Shown here: in pieces, positions 53,656 to 63,037 of the stretch
Layout of the letters: each line of letters starts with the position of its first letter
Position numbering within the stretch: the first letter of the stretch is position 1
Assembly (NCBI GenBank): GCA_900770525.1
Contig: CAAHDT010000027.1
Coordinates: 124,001 to 188,000, forward strand
DNA: 64,000 nucleotides
Direction of reading: 5' to 3'
Source of the DNA: Candidatus Gastranaerophilales bacterium
Lineage (GTDB): Bacteria > Cyanobacteriota > Vampirovibrionia > Gastranaerophilales > Gastranaerophilaceae
Notes under the pieces: generated by a model
The model's input: the letters and a program-made list of their open reading frames with translations, nothing else
What the model was told of the DNA's origin: nothing
Database searches by the model: none
Made by a program: the position numbers and the translations under genes

Positions 53656-54512
53656 AAAAGATTTTAGTATTATTAGGTGCAATAGTTATATCAAGTGGAG
53701 CAGCATTTTCAGCAAACTGCAGCTCTTTTAAATGTCCTGCAAATCCATACAGTGACGACTTATCCATAAGTAACGTTACCGGAACAAATTTTCTTGCAGA
53801 AAGAATAGCTAACACTATTATTAAAAAACAGATACTAAGAGATTCTCAGGGAAAATATAAAGTGAACTTGGAATCATATAATATTGCGGCTTTAAAGAAA
53901 GGTATATTTAAATCTCTTGAAATCACCGGCGAAGACACTGTAACAGATGGCATATATGCGTCTATGATTAAATTACGTACAGTTTGTGATTATAACTATA
54001 TCGAAATTAACAATAAAGAAAAAACCACAACTTTCAAAGAAGATTTTGGAATGGCATATGCCGTACAATTTACGGAATCTGACTTAAATAAAACAATGGC
54101 AAATTCCCAATACACAGACTTAATCAGAAAAGTAAACAGCATTGGGAATACAACAAAAATGTTCAACATCTCATCTACTTCAGCAAAAATTATTAATAAC
54201 AAGCTTGTTTACGTTATGAGAGTAGCCGTACCGCTTTTGAATCTAAAAAAAGATGTTGCAATTCAAACAGATTTAAAAGTTCGTAATGGTGAAATTATAA
54301 TAGACGAAGCAGAATTAATGACAGAAGCAATGAAGGTTGACGTTAACAAGTTGCTAAAATTAGTAAATTATCTTGATCCGCTTGATTTTTCGATGGAATT
54401 GATGAAAAATAAAGATGCAAACATGCAGGTAAAAGAAGTTAACATTAAAGATAATAAAATTAATGTAAGTGGCTTAATTACCGTGGCTAAAGACGTAGTA
54501 ACCGAACAATAA
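53652..54512 (+). CDS. Exported DUF2993-like protein
   Basis: A signal peptide (residues 1-21, ...AAFSA) is followed by a beta-rich, LmeA/DUF2993-like lipid-binding fold: repeated strand pairs such as GIFKSLEITGEDTVTDGIYASMIKLR, KLVYVMRVAVPLLNLK and VKEVNIKDNKINVSGLITV. DUF2993 proteins are frequent in cyanobacteria and actinobacteria and are thought to bind lipids. The assignment is moderate. It is coupled to truB by a 4-bp ATGA overlap. Confidence 0.72.
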   Translation: MKKILVLLGAIVISSGAAFSANCSSFKCPANPYSDDLSISNVTGTNFLAERIANTIIKKQILRDSQGKYKVNLESYNIAALKKGIFKSLEITGEDTVTDGIYASMIKLRTVCDYNYIEINNKEKTTTFKEDFGMAYAVQFTESDLNKTMANSQYTDLIRKVNSIGNTTKMFNISSTSAKIINNKLVYVMRVAVPLLNLKKDVAIQTDLKVRNGEIIIDEAELMTEAMKVDVNKLLKLVNYLDPLDFSMELMKNKDANMQVKEVNIKDNKINVSGLITVAKDVVTEQ

Positions 54513-54525
54513 AGGATTCACAAAT

Positions 54526-55152
54526 ATGCGCGCAGAAAAAAATCAAAAATTGTTTATGGCACTTATTGGAATTGCAATAGTTGCAGTATCTATATTTATT
54601 GGATTAAAAGTTTTGGTACCGGCAGTTAGTACCGGAGATGGCGAAGATATCCCAGGAGCTGTTGCAGAAAAGCCTGAATTACCTCAGGATGAAACACCGG
54701 AACAACAGGAAGAACAAGTAAAACCCAAAGAATATGTTCCAATTGTATTTATCGGTAAAAACACTAACGGAGAAGAAGTTTACAAAGTTGTAAAACGCGA
54801 ATATGACAAAGATATTGACGGTACAAAATTGCGTTTTGCCTTGACTTCTCTAATAATGGGACCTGTCCAAAAAGAAAAAACAACAGGTATCTACTCAGAA
54901 GTTCCAACAAGCACAAACATTTTGCATGTATATGACAAGGGAGATAAGGTTATTGTAGACCTTTCATCAGGTTTTGTATACGGTGGCGGAACAGACAGTG
55001 TTTACAAAAGATTATTCCAATTAATTAAAACAATCACAAGAAACACCGACAAACCTGCGTACTTATATATTGACGGCAAACAAGCAGATGTAATCGGCGG
55101 TGATGGAATAATGATTAGTCAACCGTTAAGTGAAAATTCTATTGGTGAGTAA
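54526..55152 (+). CDS. Membrane-anchored GerMN-domain protein
   Basis: A single N-terminal anchor helix (LFMALIGIAIVAVSIFIGLKVLV) and a Pro/Glu/Gln-rich linker (residues 40-75) precede a GerMN domain. The domain runs from EVYKVVKREYDKDIDGTKLRFALTSLIMGPVQKEK to VDLSSGFVYGGGTDSVYKRLFQLIKTI...YLYIDGKQADVIGGDGI. GerMN domains occur in spore-germination and cell-envelope proteins; the ligand is unknown. It is followed by a gene overlapping its stop by one base. Confidence 0.88.
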   Translation: MRAEKNQKLFMALIGIAIVAVSIFIGLKVLVPAVSTGDGEDIPGAVAEKPELPQDETPEQQEEQVKPKEYVPIVFIGKNTNGEEVYKVVKREYDKDIDGTKLRFALTSLIMGPVQKEKTTGIYSEVPTSTNILHVYDKGDKVIVDLSSGFVYGGGTDSVYKRLFQLIKTITRNTDKPAYLYIDGKQADVIGGDGIMISQPLSENSIGE

Positions 55153-55427
55153 TGGAGATAATGGAAAAAGATTTAACTTATTACCTGAATCTTGATTGGA
55201 CTCTTATTGAAGGGGAAGACTTAGATTTTGAAGGAAAACCATACCACTACATTATGATAGAAGAAATTCCGAGCTTTTGTTTTTGTGCTAAAACGATAGA
55301 AAAGGCTCGCGAAAATTATAAAGCTCAATTAAAATTAACATTAATGGTTATGCTTGAGAGCGGAGAGCACATAACCGAACCCGATGAAGAAAACGAGGAA
55401 CCGGACTGGGAAAGTCTTTGTCCTTAA
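55152..55427 (+). CDS. Small HicB-like acidic protein (91 aa)
   Basis: The pattern YYLNLDWTLIEGED...YHYIMIEEIPSFCFCAKTIEKARENYKAQLKLTLMVMLESGE resembles the partial RNase H fold of HicB-like proteins, but no DNA-binding domain and no HicA toxin gene follow, so an antitoxin role is doubtful. It ends in an acidic tail (EPDEENEEPDW). The first ATG overlaps the GerMN stop; an ATG 9 bp later, behind GGAG, is an alternative start. Confidence 0.7.
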   Translation: MEIMEKDLTYYLNLDWTLIEGEDLDFEGKPYHYIMIEEIPSFCFCAKTIEKARENYKAQLKLTLMVMLESGEHITEPDEENEEPDWESLCP

Positions 55428-55468
55428 ATAAAAATTAAACTACAATATAATTGAAAGGTATTTACAAA

Positions 55469-55984
55469 ATGATAGAAATGAAAGTAATGGGAATAGCTCT
55501 TGATACAAGAACAGGTTCCCCGATAGTTGTTTTACATGACAAAGATAACAGAAAAGCCCTTCCTATATGGATTGGCTCTGCGGAAGCAAGTGCAATTATC
55601 AGAAAAATTGAAAATTTAACCGTTGCGCGCCCAATGACACACGATTTGATAATCAATGTTATTGAAAAAACAGGCTATAAATTAGAAAAAATTGAAATTA
55701 ACGATGTTGAAAAAGATACTTATTATGCAACATTATTCTTACGCAATGATAATGACGAAGTACTTGAGATAGATTCTCGTCCATCAGATGCAATTGCACT
55801 TGCAATAAGAGTGGATGCTCCGATATACGTAACAGCAAACGTAATCTCAAGCGGTTCAGTTTCAACAGATTCTGCAAAAGATGAAGAAGAAGCTCAAGAA
55901 TTCAAAAAGTTTGTACAGAGCATTAAACCATCTGATTTTGCAAAACTTATGAAAGACAATGAACATCACGAAAGTGACCAATAA
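55469..55984 (+). CDS. Bifunctional nuclease domain protein (DUF151)
   Basis: The BFN fold is spread across plants, cyanobacteria, actinobacteria and thermophiles, with reported RNase and DNase activity. The signature MKVMGIALDTRTGSPIVVL, LPIWIGSAEASAI, RPMTHDLIINVIEKTGYKLEKIEI and the RPSDAIALAIRVDAPIYV block are all present. The C-terminal tail is acidic, then Lys-rich. The ATG at 55469 follows GAAAGG; TATAAT (55446-55451) upstream may give a separate promoter. It is the last gene before a bidirectional terminator. Confidence 0.92.
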   Translation: MIEMKVMGIALDTRTGSPIVVLHDKDNRKALPIWIGSAEASAIIRKIENLTVARPMTHDLIINVIEKTGYKLEKIEINDVEKDTYYATLFLRNDNDEVLEIDSRPSDAIALAIRVDAPIYVTANVISSGSVSTDSAKDEEEAQEFKKFVQSIKPSDFAKLMKDNEHHESDQ

Positions 55985-56007
55985 CAAAAAAATCATAATT
56001 ATGAATT

Positions 56008-56045
56008 AAAAAAAAGGATTGATTTTAAAATCAATCCTTTTTTGT
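56008..56045. terminator. Bidirectional terminator
   Basis: AAAAAGGATTGATTTT and its exact complement form a 16-bp continuous stem with A and T runs on each side. It separates the convergent bifunctional nuclease and PpiC genes. Confidence 0.93.
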
Positions 56046-56070
56046 GTTTAAGTTCTTTTAAAAACATCAA

Positions 56071-57231
56071 CTATTTTTTTGCTTCTGATTTAGCTTTTGC
56101 TGCTTCTTCTTTTTTTAATTGTTTTGCTGTATCAGCACTCTTTTGAATACTATCTTGAACTTGTTTTTGAACTTGTTCAGGATCATAATCCTTGTTTATG
56201 TATTCAATAGTTGCGTTTTTCTTCAAAGATTCAACCAACTTGTCAATTTGTTCTAATTGTTTTTGGTTAGTTAAATAATCTTTGATGCTGCTTTTAACTT
56301 TTTCAAATGGTTCTTGACCTGCAGCCATTCTATCCTTTACTAAGATAATATGGTAACCGTATTGAGATTTTACAGGTCCAACAACAGTGTTTGGTTTTGC
56401 CTTAAACGCTGCGTTAGCAAATTCAGGAACCATTTCATTCTTAGCAAAGAAACCTAATTCTCCACCCTTTTGAGCAGATGTTGTATCATCTGAATTTTCT
56501 TTTGCTAATTTAGCAAAGTCAGCAGGATTTTTCTTAGCTTCTGCTAACAAAGAATTTGCCTTAGCTGCTTTTTCTTTGATTTGAGCATCAACTTTTGCTT
56601 TAATTTCTGATTCAGAAAGATTAGCATTTTCCGGTTCAGATTTTACAACTTCAGTAATTTCTTCTGGGTTAACAGCAACTAAAATATGAGATGCTCTAAC
56701 TTTTTCAGGATATTTGAATTTATCTACATTTCTTGTATAAAAAGCTTTAACTTCTGCATCAGAAACATCTGAACTGCCCAAAGATTCAGCCAATTTCTTC
56801 ATTCTTACTTGTTCTTTCAAGTCTTTTTTGAAATCAGCAGCGCTAACACCATTTTCTTTCAAGATTTTGTCTAATTGTTCTTTAGAACCGACTTTGTCAA
56901 CAATAGTCTTGATAGCTTCTTCCATATCAGCATTTGTAACCTTAATGTTACGCTTGTTCATTTCTTCGTCTAACAAAGCTTTGATAACAAGTTCATTGAT
57001 AACTCTATTTTTAATTAGGTTATACATAAAATCATTTTTACCGTTTTTAAGGTCAATGCCCATTTTACCAACAATACCGCTAGCAGCAGCTTTGTTGAAT
57101 TCTTCATCAAATTGAGCCTGAGTAATCTTAGTTTTGTTAACCTTAATAATTGTTTGACCGGACTTTAAGCCGCAACCTGTAAATAAAATTGCAGAAACTG
57201 CAAGTGTGGTCAGTAATTTTTTTCCCTTCAT
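56071..57231 (-). CDS. PpiC-type peptidyl-prolyl isomerase lipoprotein (foldase)
   Basis: A PrsA/SurA-like chaperone and isomerase for exported proteins. The lipoprotein signal ends in the lipobox LFTGC (Cys at about residue 20). It has a helical SurA-N-like region (about 30-160) and a parvulin domain (KYPEKVRASHILVAV...GGELGFFAKNEMVPEF...VVGPVKSQYGYHIILVKDR). A long Lys/Ala/Gln-rich C-terminal tail follows. An in-frame TTG precedes the ATG, so I give the ATG at 57231. It lies 17 bp after mfd, probably in one transcript. Confidence 0.93.
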   Translation of the reverse strand: MKGKKLLTTLAVSAILFTGCGLKSGQTIIKVNKTKITQAQFDEEFNKAAASGIVGKMGIDLKNGKNDFMYNLIKNRVINELVIKALLDEEMNKRNIKVTNADMEEAIKTIVDKVGSKEQLDKILKENGVSAADFKKDLKEQVRMKKLAESLGSSDVSDAEVKAFYTRNVDKFKYPEKVRASHILVAVNPEEITEVVKSEPENANLSESEIKAKVDAQIKEKAAKANSLLAEAKKNPADFAKLAKENSDDTTSAQKGGELGFFAKNEMVPEFANAAFKAKPNTVVGPVKSQYGYHIILVKDRMAAGQEPFEKVKSSIKDYLTNQKQLEQIDKLVESLKKNATIEYINKDYDPEQVQKQVQDSIQKSADTAKQLKKEEAAKAKSEAKK

Positions 57232-57248
57232 CAAATTCTCTCTTTCTT

Positions 57249-60200
57249 TTACTTTGAGTAATCATGACTAACTTTACGTATATAATAAAACAAATCTGTT
57301 AAAATGTTAAATATTTCATCAAAATTCATATAAGAATTGTTAAGTAACAATATTGATACCCCTTCTTGACACGATGACGGCGCAACAGTAAATTTAATCC
57401 TCTTTAAAATTTCTGATGGCAAGTGAGGTTGAATAAGTTTCCATTCTGGTTGAGTATATGGAGTATAAATTCTTATATTATCATTCGTTTCTCTAATTGC
57501 AGCAATTTTAACGTCACTGGCAGCAAGTCTTAAACGAATAAGTTTTATTAAATTTTCAACACTTTCCGGAGGTTTTGCAAACCTATCCTTCCACTCCTCG
57601 GTAATATAATCTAACTCGACATCATTTTTAACATCAGCCAGTCGTTTATATTCAATCATTTTTTGTTCTTTGGAGCCTACCCACTCATCAGGGATAAACG
57701 CGGTGACATTTATATCAACAATTGTGGAAACTTCTTTATCAATGTGTTCGCCCTGTAATTCGTGAACAGTTTCTTCTAATAACTGACAATAGGTATCAAA
57801 ACCAACATTTATCATATGTCCGTGTTGCTTTGTCCCCAGAATATTTCCAACACCTCTAATTTCGACATCACGCATAGCAATCTGATATCCGCTACCAAGA
57901 GTTGTAAATTCTTTTATTGCTTTCAATCGTGCAATTGCCTCTTTAGTCATTTCTTTGGTTCGTTTGTAGAAACAATAACAGTATGCTTGTCTTTGACTAC
58001 GCCCTACACGTCCTCTTAGCTGATAAAGTTGAGCCAGTCCAAATCTGTCTGCGTCATGGATAATCATAGTATTGGCATTTGGGATATCAATACCGTTTTC
58101 GATAATCGTTGTGGCAAGCAAAATGTCGTACTCATGATTTGCAAAGTCAATAATTACTTGCTCTAACTGTTTTTCATCCATCTGTCCATGCCCGATAGCT
58201 ATTCTTGCATTCGGCACAAGTTGTTGCAATTGCATTTTAAATTCTTCAATCGTTTCAACACGATTATAAAGATAAAAAACTTGACCTTCCCTATCAAGCT
58301 CATGCACAATTGCATTTTTTACCATATTTTCATTCCAAACTCCGACAAAAGTTTTTATCGGAAGTCTGTTTTTAGGTGGAGTATTAATAACAGACATATC
58401 CTTTATGCCGGACAACGACATATATAATGTTCTTGGAATAGGAGTTGCGGACATAGTAATAATATCAATGTTTTCGCGTAATTGTTTTAATTTTTCTTTA
58501 TGTCTTACCCCAAACCTATGCTCTTCATCTATTACAAGTAGACCTAAATCCTTGAATACAATTCCTTCTTGCAAAAGTCTGTGCGTTCCGATAACGACAT
58601 CACATTCACCTGTTGCCAGATGTTTTACAGTTTCTTTTTGTTCTTTCTTTGACCGGAAACGAGATAACAACTCAACCGTTACTCCAAACGGCTGAAACCG
58701 TTCCTTCATTGTCTGATAATGTTGAAAAGCTAAAATGGTAGTCGGAACAACGACTGCAACTTGTTTGCCTGAAGTAACGGCTTTAAAAATTCCACGCATT
58801 GCAACTTCTGTTTTCCCAAAACCGACATCTCCACAAATAAGCCTGTCCATAGGATTTTCACTTTCCATGTCATTCTTAACATCAACAATCGCCTTCATCT
58901 GATCAGGAGTTTCAGTGTATTCAAAAGCCTCTTCCATCTCAACTTGCCAATTTGTATCCGGAAGAAATTGAATACCTTTCTGCATTTTTCTGCGCGCATA
59001 TAACCTTAACAAATCATATGCAACCTGCTCAACTTCTTTCTTAACCTTGGCTTTTGTGTTTTCCCAATCACGACCGCCCATCCTTGACAATTTTGGCTTT
59101 ATCGCGCCGGAACCTCTGTATCTGCATAGTAAATTTATTTGTTCTGCCGGAATATGTAACCTGTCTTTTCCTGCATATTCTATAGTTAAATAATCTTTTA
59201 ATTGCCCATCAATTTCCTGTTGGTTTAAGCCCCTATAGATACCGACACCGTGAATTGAGTGGACAACATACTCACCTTCTTGGATATCATTTATATTTTC
59301 AATATATTCAGGTTTTTCTTTAAAATAAGAACGTTTTGCTGATGTAATTTCTTTATTGCGTTTGTTAAAAAGTTCTCTATCCGTCAAAACAATTGTTTTG
59401 AAATCTTCTAAAACCCCTCCATGGGAAGCTATACTCAAAGAGTACACTATATCATTATAAACTTCTCGCTCGCTTAAAATTTCTTTTACTCGTTCCGGAT
59501 AATCCGTTGCAATAATGATAGCGTATCGACTATGGTCTTTTATAAATTGAGCAATTTCATCAAGGTTAGCAGTAAAATTTCTTACCGGTAAAGTATTAAA
59601 TTCTACAATTTCCTCAACGTCGCTATCCAAAAAGTTATCTAAACCAATACGCATAAATCTAGCCATTTTACGAATGTACTCTTCATATGTAAAATGATTA
59701 CGCTGTTTTAGCTCTTTTATAAGTTCCAGTTTCAAATTTTCCTGATACTGTTCCTCAAAATTTTGGTCAAAATATTCATATTTTGCATTAACTTCGGATG
59801 TTTCATCCATCACAATAATATAATCGTCTAAATAATCTAAAACGCTGACTAACTGTTCATTATAATAACTTTGATAAACTTCTATCCCTTCAAAATATCC
59901 TTCCTCGTCCTCTGAAAACTGAGAGGTATTACCTGCAATAAATTTATATATCGGCAATATTTCAACTTCTTTAACCTTTTCGACTGATTTTTGGGTTTCG
60001 TTATCAAAATATCTTATATCAACAACCTCATCGCCCCATAGCTCGATTCTTACAGGATTTTTGTCTAATGAAAATACATCTATAATATCTCCTCGCACAC
60101 TAAATTCCGTAATATCGTTAACCATTGTAGCTCTTTTATAACCTAAGCTAACTAAACTTTGAGCAAAATTTTTAGTGTCAATCTCATCTCCAACTTTCAC

Positions 60201-60599
60201 ATCAATTTTATTTTGCTTAAAAAAGTCTTTATTCGGGAATTTTTCTAACAAAACTTTAATAGGAGCAATAACAATATCAGGCTTGGTTCGCAAAATTTTA
60301 ACCTGCTCCGAATAATCATACTTATTAGTAGTCACTGTATCGTACATTGAAATATTCTGAAACGGCAAAATTTGTGCTTCAACCTCAAACGCTCGTTTCA
60401 AATCATTTTGATATTTGAGAGCATTCTGTTCGCTTGACGTAACAAAAAGCACTTTCTTTTTTGATACTTCCAGAGTTTTTTGAACGAGAAAAAGCCTTAA
60501 TAATGAAACTAATCCTGTCACCGCAAATGGAATGCCGGTTTTCACGTTGTGACAAAAGATTTCAAAACTCTCATTCTCCAAATTTTTTAATTTAATCAT
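57249..60599 (-). CDS. mfd: Transcription-repair coupling factor
   Basis: Removes stalled RNA polymerase at DNA damage and recruits UvrA. The 1116-aa protein has an N-terminal UvrB-like region, the RNA polymerase interaction domain (EGEYVVHSIHGVGIYRGL near residue 440), and a superfamily-2 helicase with GDVGFGKTEVAMR (near 590), DEEHRFGVRHKEKLK and QLRGRVGRSQRQAYCY. The C-terminal TRCF domain is present. The ATG is preceded by a -10 box at leaderless distance and by no ribosome-binding site. Confidence 0.97.
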   Translation of the reverse strand: MIKLKNLENESFEIFCHNVKTGIPFAVTGLVSLLRLFLVQKTLEVSKKKVLFVTSSEQNALKYQNDLKRAFEVEAQILPFQNISMYDTVTTNKYDYSEQVKILRTKPDIVIAPIKVLLEKFPNKDFFKQNKIDVKVGDEIDTKNFAQSLVSLGYKRATMVNDITEFSVRGDIIDVFSLDKNPVRIELWGDEVVDIRYFDNETQKSVEKVKEVEILPIYKFIAGNTSQFSEDEEGYFEGIEVYQSYYNEQLVSVLDYLDDYIIVMDETSEVNAKYEYFDQNFEEQYQENLKLELIKELKQRNHFTYEEYIRKMARFMRIGLDNFLDSDVEEIVEFNTLPVRNFTANLDEIAQFIKDHSRYAIIIATDYPERVKEILSEREVYNDIVYSLSIASHGGVLEDFKTIVLTDRELFNKRNKEITSAKRSYFKEKPEYIENINDIQEGEYVVHSIHGVGIYRGLNQQEIDGQLKDYLTIEYAGKDRLHIPAEQINLLCRYRGSGAIKPKLSRMGGRDWENTKAKVKKEVEQVAYDLLRLYARRKMQKGIQFLPDTNWQVEMEEAFEYTETPDQMKAIVDVKNDMESENPMDRLICGDVGFGKTEVAMRGIFKAVTSGKQVAVVVPTTILAFQHYQTMKERFQPFGVTVELLSRFRSKKEQKETVKHLATGECDVVIGTHRLLQEGIVFKDLGLLVIDEEHRFGVRHKEKLKQLRENIDIITMSATPIPRTLYMSLSGIKDMSVINTPPKNRLPIKTFVGVWNENMVKNAIVHELDREGQVFYLYNRVETIEEFKMQLQQLVPNARIAIGHGQMDEKQLEQVIIDFANHEYDILLATTIIENGIDIPNANTMIIHDADRFGLAQLYQLRGRVGRSQRQAYCYCFYKRTKEMTKEAIARLKAIKEFTTLGSGYQIAMRDVEIRGVGNILGTKQHGHMINVGFDTYCQLLEETVHELQGEHIDKEVSTIVDINVTAFIPDEWVGSKEQKMIEYKRLADVKNDVELDYITEEWKDRFAKPPESVENLIKLIRLRLAASDVKIAAIRETNDNIRIYTPYTQPEWKLIQPHLPSEILKRIKFTVAPSSCQEGVSILLLNNSYMNFDEIFNILTDLFYYIRKVSHDYSK

Positions 60600-60605
60600 A
60601 TCGAT

Positions 60606-60614
60606 ATTCTAGCA
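60606..60614 (-). promoter_or_regulatory. Extended -10 promoter, predicted leaderless mfd
   Basis: On the minus strand TGCTAGAAT ends exactly 6 nt before the ATG at 60599. It is identical to the element upstream of nth. Confidence 0.65.
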
Positions 60615-60641
60615 TGAAAAAGTTTTTAAAATACATCTTAA

Positions 60642-62516
60642 TCAACCCCTGCCCCTTAGTGCTCTAAGAGAATTTAGAACCGCTAGCAATGTAACGCCTA
60701 CATCTGCAAATACCGCCCCCCACATTGACATAAATCCAATAGCACCAAGCAATAAAAACAATATTTTTACTCCAATTGCAAATATGATATTTTGTTTGAC
60801 TATTTGCATCGTGCTTTTAGATATTGAAATTACTGTGGGAACTTTTTGAGGATTATCGTCCATAATAACAACATCAGCAGCTTCTATAGCAGCATCCGCA
60901 CCTAAACCTCCCATTGCAATTCCGACATCTGCACGAGTTAAGACAGGTGCATCATTAATCCCATCTCCGACGTAAATAACACTGCTGCCTTGAGTCTTTT
61001 TCAAAATTATTTCTTCAATCTTTTCAACTTTATTTTCAGGTAAAAGTTGAGAATAAACAACGTCAATTCCAATAGATGTAGCAACTTCGTCAGCAGTTTG
61101 CTTGTTATCTCCTGTTAACATAACGGTTTTTATCCCACGCGTCCTTAGATTTTCAATAGCACTTGGGGTATCATCTTTAACTTTGTCTGAAATAACTATA
61201 TAACCTAAATAATTACCGTTTAATGAAACATAAACAACAGTTCCTCTTTCACTCGCAATATCATAACGTATTCCAAATTTATCCATTAATTTAGAATTCC
61301 CAACCAAGACAACGTTACCGTTAACATTTGCCTTAACACCATTTCCGGCGATCTCTTCAACATCCGAAACAGAGTTTGCAACAGTATCACATGCAGCCTT
61401 GAGGGATAAAGCTATCGGATGATTTGAAAATTTTTCGGCAGAACTTGCATAATTTAACAGCTCTTCTTCTGTTAACCCATTTTGCGGACTAACTTTTACA
61501 ACAGAAAACACCCCTTGAGTTAAGGTTCCCGTTTTGTCAAAAACTGCAACCTTTGCTTTTGATAAAACTTCAATGTAACTACTGCCTTTTATAAGTATAC
61601 CGTTTTTAGAAGCACCGCCAATACCTGCAAAAAAACCGAGTGGAACAGATATTACAAGCGCACATGGACAAGAAATTACCAAGAATGTCAATGCCCTTGA
61701 AACCCACATTCCAAAACCTTGCCCCAAAAGAATAGGGGGAAGTATCGCAAGAATTAAAGCCGCAAAAACAACTATAGGAGTATAAATTTTTGCAAATTTG
61801 GTTATAAAGTTTTCTGTTTTAGTTTTTTTATTTTCAGCGTGCTCTACAAGCTCTAAAATCTTTGATACAGTTGAGTCTTCGTATTTTTTTTCTACTTTTA
61901 TTCTCAACATCCCGTTAGAGTTGATGCAACCGCTATACACAAAATCATTTACACTAACATCTCTTGGGATTGATTCACCTGTTAAGGCTGACGTATCAAG
62001 AGATGCATTCCCTTCAATAACAACTCCGTCTAACGGTATTTTTTCTCCGGTTTTAACAATTATTATATCGTCAACATTAACTTCTTTGGGAGAAATTTGA
62101 GTAATTTCTCCATTTTTTTCAATATTTGCATAATCCGGTCTTACGTCCATTAATTCGGAAATCGATTTTCGTGATTTTTCAACTGCTTTATCTTGAAAAT
62201 ATTCCCCAATTTGGTACAAAATCATTACCATAACAGCTTCAGGATATTCTTTTATGGCAATTGCACCTAATGTCGCAACACACATCAAAAAGTTTTCATC
62301 AAATATTTCTTTATTTAAAATATTTTTAAATGCTTTCAATATGATATCACCACCGGCAATAATATATGCAACCAAAAACATCCCAAACCCAAACCAACCA
62401 ACAGGATGAGTAACTACAGCCAAAACACAAACAAGAATTGAAAATCCAATTCTTATAAGTGGAAAACTTTCTTGTTCTTCATTGTCATTCTTATGTTCAT
62501 GATGGTGTTCACACAT
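60642..62516 (-). CDS. cadA: Zinc/cadmium-exporting P1B-type ATPase
   Basis: Pumps divalent heavy metals out of the cytoplasm. The 624-aa protein has the transmembrane metal-binding motif SCPCALVIS (near residue 284), the phosphorylation site DKTGTLTQG (near 325), SNHPIALSL, the TGDNKQTADEVA loop and VGDGINDAPVLT. The usual N-terminal HMA domain is absent and replaced by a short His-rich stretch (CEHHHEHKND). The neighbouring SmtB-like sensor and shared operators support zinc or cadmium as substrate. Confidence 0.95.
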   Translation of the reverse strand: MCEHHHEHKNDNEEQESFPLIRIGFSILVCVLAVVTHPVGWFGFGMFLVAYIIAGGDIILKAFKNILNKEIFDENFLMCVATLGAIAIKEYPEAVMVMILYQIGEYFQDKAVEKSRKSISELMDVRPDYANIEKNGEITQISPKEVNVDDIIIVKTGEKIPLDGVVIEGNASLDTSALTGESIPRDVSVNDFVYSGCINSNGMLRIKVEKKYEDSTVSKILELVEHAENKKTKTENFITKFAKIYTPIVVFAALILAILPPILLGQGFGMWVSRALTFLVISCPCALVISVPLGFFAGIGGASKNGILIKGSSYIEVLSKAKVAVFDKTGTLTQGVFSVVKVSPQNGLTEEELLNYASSAEKFSNHPIALSLKAACDTVANSVSDVEEIAGNGVKANVNGNVVLVGNSKLMDKFGIRYDIASERGTVVYVSLNGNYLGYIVISDKVKDDTPSAIENLRTRGIKTVMLTGDNKQTADEVATSIGIDVVYSQLLPENKVEKIEEIILKKTQGSSVIYVGDGINDAPVLTRADVGIAMGGLGADAAIEAADVVIMDDNPQKVPTVISISKSTMQIVKQNIIFAIGVKILFLLLGAIGFMSMWGAVFADVGVTLLAVLNSLRALRGRG

Positions 62517-62539
62517 AATAGACCTCTTGTTTTATCTAT

Positions 62540-62569
62540 ATTATAATTGAACAACTATTCAATTGTCAA
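62540..62569 (-). promoter_or_regulatory. cadA promoter with SmtB-type operator inside
   Basis: On the minus strand TTGACA (62569-62564) and TATAAT (62545-62540) are 18 bp apart. The spacer contains TGAACAACTATTCA (62548-62561 on the plus strand), an SmtB/ZiaR-type inverted repeat, ideally placed for repression. Confidence 0.85.
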
Positions 62570-62605
62570 CCCCTTAAGTGTTTTTCTTTACCTTTGTTAA
62601 TATAG

Positions 62606-62635
62606 TTGAACAATTGTTCAATTTTATAGTATTAT
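62606..62635 (+). promoter_or_regulatory. arsR-family gene promoter with SmtB-type operator
   Basis: TTGAAC (62606-62611) and TATTAT (62630-62635) are 18 bp apart. The perfect inverted repeat TGAACAATTGTTCA (62607-62620) overlaps the -35, so the repressor should also control its own gene. Confidence 0.8.
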
Positions 62636-62654
62636 AAAACCAAGGGGGCTTTCA

Positions 62655-63005
62655 ATGGAAAACAAACGCTCTGACTGCGAAGCAATAAATATAGATATTG
62701 TTAACAAAATAAAACCAAACATGCCGGATACCAGCCTTTTATATGAGTTGTCAGACTTTTTTAAGGTAATGGGCGATGGCACAAGAATTCAACTCCTTTG
62801 GGCATTAGAAGAAAGCGCTATGTGCGTTGGTGACTTAGCGGTATTATTAAATATGACAAAATCAGCAGTATCGCACCAATTAAAGGTTTTGAGAACCGCA
62901 AAACTGGTTAGAGCCGAAAAAAATGGGAAAAACGTATACTACTCACTAGATGACCATCACGTAAAAAGTATTTTAGAAAAAGCTCTTGAACATATCGGAG
63001 AATAA
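62655..63005 (+). CDS. ArsR/SmtB-family metal-sensing repressor
   Basis: A winged-helix repressor (116 aa) that leaves DNA upon metal binding. The recognition region is LLNMTKSAVSHQLKVLRTAKLV. The alpha-5 zinc site is complete, with Asp100, His102, His113 and Glu116, exactly the SmtB spacing of +2, +11 and +3. The CadC-type Cys-Val-Cys motif is missing (AMCVGDLA), so zinc is more likely than lead or cadmium through a cysteine site. It is divergent from cadA with two matching operators between. The ribosome-binding site is AGGGGG. Confidence 0.95.
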   Translation: MENKRSDCEAINIDIVNKIKPNMPDTSLLYELSDFFKVMGDGTRIQLLWALEESAMCVGDLAVLLNMTKSAVSHQLKVLRTAKLVRAEKNGKNVYYSLDDHHVKSILEKALEHIGE

Positions 63006-63017
63006 ACAAATAAAAAC

Positions 63018-63037
63018 AGCCGTCATAGGGGACGGCT
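63018..63037 (+). terminator. Weak hairpin after the repressor gene
   Basis: AGCCGTC and GACGGCT form a 7-bp stem with a 6-nt loop, 12 nt after the repressor stop. Only TATCTC follows, so termination would be inefficient or Rho-assisted. Confidence 0.5.

Noticed and set aside
55152..55427. HicAB toxin-antitoxin module
   Set aside because: The protein resembles HicB only in its fold; no HicA-like gene or DNA-binding tail is present, and it sits inside a housekeeping operon.
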